Origin: Xylanibacter ruminicola
GTDB lineage: Bacteria > Bacteroidota > Bacteroidia > Bacteroidales > Bacteroidaceae
DNA length: 64,000 nucleotides
Direction: 5' to 3'
Assembly: GCF_900142525.1 (NCBI RefSeq)
Contig: NZ_FRBD01000001.1
Location: forward strand, 186,001 to 250,000
The position numbers were made by a program, and so were the translations under genes. Of this stretch, positions 61,013-64,000 are shown one piece after another. The stretch's first letter is position 1; each line of letters begins with the position of its first letter. Under the pieces are notes generated by a model that worked only from the letters and a program-made list of their open reading frames with translations, ran no database searches and was not told the origin of the DNA.

Positions 61013-61701
61013 AGAAGATAACTATTGCAATTGATGGCCATAGCTCGTGCGGAAAAAGTACGATGGCCAAAGATCTAGCCCGTGAGGTGGGTTATGTATA
61101 TGTAGACACAGGCGCCATGTATCGCAGCGTAACACTCTATGCCCTGCGCAACAATCTTTTTAATGAGGATGGCAGTGTTAAAACAGCCGAACTCGAGAAG
61201 GAGATGCCTAACATCAAAATTTCGTTCAAGTTCAATGCCGAGGCAGGTCGCCCTGACACATATCTTAACGGAGAGTGTGTTGAGAAAGAAATCCGTTCAC
61301 TCGAAGTCAGTAATCACGTTAGCCCTATAGCTGCAGTGCCATTTGTACGCTCAGCGATGGTAGCCCAGCAGCAACAAATGGGTAAGGACAAGGGCGTGGT
61401 TATGGATGGTCGCGATATTGGAACTACCGTATTTCCTGATGCTGAACTGAAGATTTTCGTAACTGCCTCTGCTCAGGTTCGTGCTCAGCGTCGATTTGAT
61501 GAGTTGAAGGCCAAAGGTATGCCAGCAGATTTCGACGATATCTTAAAGAATGTAGAAGAGCGCGACTATATCGACTCTCATCGCGAAGTTAGTCCATTGC
61601 GTAAAGCGGATGATGCCATCGAACTCGACAACAGCAATATGACCATTCTTGAACAGAAAAAATGGCTTTTAGATCACTTTATGAAGTGTTCTGAGCAATA
61701 A
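61009..61701 (+). CDS. cmk: Cytidylate kinase
   Basis: A 230-residue CMP/dCMP kinase. The P-loop [17 protein letters not shown] lies at the N-terminus, then [16 protein letters not shown], which contacts the nucleotide, and [19 protein letters not shown]. It makes CDP for CTP-dependent pathways. The length is standard. It is translationally coupled to porQ. The serine pair in the P-loop (GHSSCGKST) is usual for Bacteroidetes Cmk. Confidence 0.96.
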   Translation: MKKITIAIDGHSSCGKSTMAKDLAREVGYVYVDTGAMYRSVTLYALRNNLFNEDGSVKTAELEKEMPNIKISFKFNAEAGRPDTYLNGECVEKEIRSLEVSNHVSPIAAVPFVRSAMVAQQQQMGKDKGVVMDGRDIGTTVFPDAELKIFVTASAQVRAQRRFDELKAKGMPADFDDILKNVEERDYIDSHREVSPLRKADDAIELDNSNMTILEQKKWLLDHFMKCSEQ

Positions 61702-61758
61702 ATTGTTCTTTTTTGGTATTTTTCTCGTCATTTTCTCACAAGTTTAATTATTTTTGGT

Positions 61759-61766
61759 TACCTTTG
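61759..61766 (+). promoter_or_regulatory. -7 element of the FadL-like gene
   Basis: TACCTTTG on the plus strand, 28 bp before the start codon. The -33 half is not recognisable. Confidence 0.5.
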
Positions 61767-61794
61767 CAGCCGAAATAAAAGAACATAGAAGAAA

Positions 61795-63201
61795 ATGACG
61801 AGAAAATTACTTATCACAGCTATTGTGGCTATCGCCACATCAGCCACAGCCCACGCAGGTGGACTTATGACCAACACAAACTACCATATAGCTTTCGACC
61901 GTATGTTCGCCCGTGGCGCATCAACTGAGATTGACGCCGCCTATAGCAATCCTGCTGGTTTGGCTTGGGGACACGAAGGTTGGCAGCTCTCCCTTAACTT
62001 TCAGAAACCTTGGCAGTACCGCGACATCGAGCTGACCACATCTGTAGGTAGTCACACTTATGAAGGCAAAGCCTCAGCACCTATCGTTCCAGCTTTATTT
62101 GCTTCGTATAAGAAAGATCGCTGGGCCCTCTCAACCATGATTGGCATTGTGGGCAGCGGTGGCTTTGTTGAGTACAAAGAGGGTGTACCCATGTTCAACG
62201 CACTGCTGGGTGGCACAATAACCTCGCTGACACAGAGTCTGTCGGACGCTACCAGTGGATTCGCTCCTGTAGTAACACCCGACCAGTACGACGCTGAGAT
62301 GAAGGGAAAGCAGTATATCTATGGTGGACAGTTGAATTTCACCTATAAGATTATTGATTGCCTCTCGGCAGCTGTTGGAATCCGTGCCAACTACTACGAT
62401 GGCTACTATCGTGGCCACGTAAAAGCAGCGCAGTCAACACTGGGCGAACTGGCAAATCTTTCGCTGGATGTAGACCAGAAGGGATGGGGTTTTACTCCTA
62501 TTGTTAGCTTAGCATTCCATAAAGGTCCACTCACGCTGAGTGCTCGCTATGAGTTCCGCACAAAGATTGAGACCAAGAACGAGACAAACAGTCTGAACGC
62601 CAACTTAAACACCGCCACACTTGTTGAGGAGCCACTGGCGCAATTGGTTGCTGCAGGCGCTCTGCCAGCAGAGACAGCCATTGCAATGGCACAGAGCATC
62701 CGCACCAAGGTTGAGAGTTCGTTGGGTGGCTACATCCAGCCTTATCAGGACGGCGTAAAGACACGCTACGATATGCCTGCCATGCTTAGCATAGCTGCTG
62801 GATATGAGTTTAACAAGAATCTGCGCGCAGCTTTGGAGTATCACTTCTTCGACGACAAGAATGCCCAGATGGCAAACGACCGTCAGAAGGAGTTAACCCA
62901 TGGTACTCACGAAATCCTGGCTGGTATCGAGTGGGACATCAACGACAAATTCACAGTAAGCTGTGGTGGTCAGCGCACTGACTACGGTCTCTCTGATGGT
63001 TATCAGCAGAACACCTCGTTTGCCTGCGACAGCTACAGTGTAGGTTGCGGTGGTGCCTGGAACATCAGCGATAAGATGCGCCTGAACGTGAGCTACTTCT
63101 GCACACTGTACAGCGATTACGACAAACAAACCAGCTATGGTTTAGAAACATACAGCCGCACCAATCATGTGATTGGCGTGGGTATAGATTACAAATTCTA
63201 A
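61795..63201 (+). CDS. FadL/OmpP1-type outer-membrane transporter
   Basis: A 468-residue protein with a signal peptide (about 1-21) and an N-terminal hatch-like segment (NYHIAFDRMFARGASTEIDA, then AAYSNPAGLAWG). The repeated aromatic-glycine strands at the C-terminus (VIGVGIDYKF) fit a beta-barrel of the FadL family. These carry hydrophobic compounds such as fatty acids or aromatics. The hatch and NPAG motif are clear. It is separate from cmk by 93 bp with a -7 element. Confidence 0.88.
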   Translation: MTRKLLITAIVAIATSATAHAGGLMTNTNYHIAFDRMFARGASTEIDAAYSNPAGLAWGHEGWQLSLNFQKPWQYRDIELTTSVGSHTYEGKASAPIVPALFASYKKDRWALSTMIGIVGSGGFVEYKEGVPMFNALLGGTITSLTQSLSDATSGFAPVVTPDQYDAEMKGKQYIYGGQLNFTYKIIDCLSAAVGIRANYYDGYYRGHVKAAQSTLGELANLSLDVDQKGWGFTPIVSLAFHKGPLTLSARYEFRTKIETKNETNSLNANLNTATLVEEPLAQLVAAGALPAETAIAMAQSIRTKVESSLGGYIQPYQDGVKTRYDMPAMLSIAAGYEFNKNLRAALEYHFFDDKNAQMANDRQKELTHGTHEILAGIEWDINDKFTVSCGGQRTDYGLSDGYQQNTSFACDSYSVGCGGAWNISDKMRLNVSYFCTLYSDYDKQTSYGLETYSRTNHVIGVGIDYKF

Positions 63202-63209
63202 ATATCAAT

Positions 63210-63617
63210 TCAATCTCTTATTTCCCGAAGCGGGATCATCACAAAGTCACGCTTCAGCATCAGGGGGTGGGGAATCTGCAAGTCGGGTTCATCCACCCTC
63301 AGATCATCATATAGCAATATGTCTATATCTATACATCGATCAGCATAGCCGCCATCATTGCTTTTCTTCTGGCGTCCCATCTCTCGCTCTATCTTTTGTG
63401 TGGAGCGAAGCACCTGACGGGGAGACAGTTCGGTTTCACATAGTATCACAGCGTTTACAAAAACGTTATCCGACTTAAACCCCCAAGGCTCTGTTTCTAT
63501 AAACGATGACACACGAAGAACCTTGCCTACCCTTTCGCCGATCAGGCGAATTGCGCAAGCAAGGTTCTCTTTTCGATCACCGAGATTACTACCTAATCCC
63601 AGATATATCTTATGCAT
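63210..63617 (-). CDS. folK: 2-amino-4-hydroxy-6-hydroxymethyldihydropteridine diphosphokinase
   Basis: A 135-residue HPPK of folate synthesis. The motifs YLGLGSNLGDRKENL, SSFIETEPWGF and RCIDIDILLYDDL (metal and ATP sites), then IPHPLMLKRDFVMIPL are clear. It is shorter than E. coli FolK (159 residues) but within the usual range of Bacteroidetes. It is convergent with the FadL-like gene and 1 bp from the queA end. Confidence 0.95.
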   Translation of the reverse strand: MHKIYLGLGSNLGDRKENLACAIRLIGERVGKVLRVSSFIETEPWGFKSDNVFVNAVILCETELSPRQVLRSTQKIEREMGRQKKSNDGGYADRCIDIDILLYDDLRVDEPDLQIPHPLMLKRDFVMIPLREIRD

Positions 63618-64000
63618 TAATCGTCAAGCATCAAAAGTGCATCACCGTAGCATCCAAACTTATAGTCCTCCTTAAGAGCACGCTGATAACCCTCATAAAG
63701 CAGGTCGTAGCCCACAAATGAAGCCTCAGTCATCATCATTGGCGACTCTGGGTGGTAGAAGTTTCCGATAAGTGCGTTGCTAAGGCCAAACTCGTATGGT
63801 GGGAAAATAAACTTATTAGTCCATCCCTCGAATTCCTTCAGCAATCCGTCGGTACCTACGGCGCTTTCGGTGGCGCGAGCAGTACTAACACCCACACAAC
63901 ATACGCGATGTCCATTCTCTTTGGTCTTGTTTACAATATCACACGCATCCTTTGGAATAAACATCTGCTCACTCGACATCTTATGTTTAGTAAGATCCTC
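63617..64000 (-). CDS. queA: S-adenosylmethionine:tRNA ribosyltransferase-isomerase (QueA), C-terminal part
   Basis: The gene enters from the right edge; only the last 127 codons are seen, with the frame open through 64000. FIFPPYEFGLSNALIGNFYHP and MMMTEASFVGYDLLYEGYQRAL fit the C-terminus of QueA, which adds the epoxycyclopentanediol part in queuosine synthesis, and FGCYGDALLMLDD ends it. The internal ATG at 63979 is not the start. Confidence 0.9.
   Translation of the reverse strand, partial: EDLTKHKMSSEQMFIPKDACDIVNKTKENGHRVCCVGVSTARATESAVGTDGLLKEFEGWTNKFIFPPYEFGLSNALIGNFYHPESPMMMTEASFVGYDLLYEGYQRALKEDYKFGCYGDALLMLDD

Noticed and set aside
1..64000. Integrated phage, plasmid origin, attachment site or toxin-antitoxin pair
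   Set aside because: No integrase, replication, phage structural or toxin-antitoxin genes were seen anywhere in the window, and no direct repeats at a tRNA end that would mark an attachment site.
1..64000. Riboswitches
   Set aside because: Leaders before purD, folK, cmk and other metabolic genes are short or absent, and none shows a recognisable aptamer.

Overview
The window looks like chromosomal DNA of a gut or oral Bacteroidales, most likely Prevotella or a close relative (Prevotellaceae). The reasons are Bacteroidetes promoters (TTG, 19-20 bp spacer, TAnnTTTG) in front of many genes, a short primary sigma factor of about 290 residues, a type IX secretion gene (porQ), a UpxY-type capsule antiterminator, a propeller-type (HTCS-like) sensor, and many Bacteroidetes-only families (DUF4230, DUF4738, DUF5686, DUF2723, DUF2807). 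This placement is inference; no 16S gene is present.

Layout. (1) 1-11,600, minus strand: a Wzx/Wzy-type capsule or exopolysaccharide operon. It runs from the export protein and chain-length regulator through a nucleotidyltransferase-aminotransferase fusion, an opine-dehydrogenase-like enzyme, LicD, flippase, polymerase and two glycosyltransferases to an epimerase cut by the left edge. Its distal part is visibly AT-richer than the rest. (2) 11,600-14,800, minus: upxY, pgi and a HAD phosphatase, upstream of the capsule promoter. (3) 14,800-21,600: two lipoproteins, a 768-bp non-coding stretch with a large nested palindrome, two DUF4230 proteins, a TPR sensor kinase and rpoD. (4) 21,600-33,500, minus: a LacI-controlled carbohydrate operon (lacI, propeller sensor, GH31, LPP20-like protein, GH2) that fits xyloglucan oligosaccharide breakdown. 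(5) 33,500-39,300, minus: an operon of nucleotidyltransferase, ATP-grasp protein, CDP-alcohol phosphotransferase, HAD phosphatase and DUF5686 outer-membrane protein, which looks like a head-group pathway of unknown product. (6) 39,600-54,700: DUF2807 lipoprotein and histidine kinase, then on the plus strand an rRNA methyltransferase/S9 peptidase/purD/membrane-protein operon, then DUF2723, polysaccharide deacetylase and GH3. (7) 54,700-60,000, minus: tonB, polyprenyl synthase, tatD, tRNA-Ser, exbB, a membrane protein, two exbD and an AsnC regulator. (8) 60,000-64,000: porQ, cmk, a FadL-like porin, folK and the 3' end of queA.

The most unusual structure is not a gene. Short tandem repeats, mostly with 7-bp units, recur across the window, sometimes paired with a ~30-bp two-hairpin core (four copies). 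They lie inside or at the ends of coding sequences. Two composite copies are in frame in the GH31 gene, one of them just before the catalytic aspartate. Others form a linker and the C-terminus of UpxY, a loop in TatD, the C-termini of ExbB and an ATP-grasp protein, and part of a signal peptide. Further observations are a promoter-driven ~440-bp nested palindrome, an orphan promoter with a hairpin that could make a ~90-nt RNA, and a possible unusual phospho-substituent pathway in the capsule locus. Start codons were moved from the longest frame where overlap, signal peptides or a tRNA made the longer form unlikely. No computation was run; motif coordinates were read by eye.
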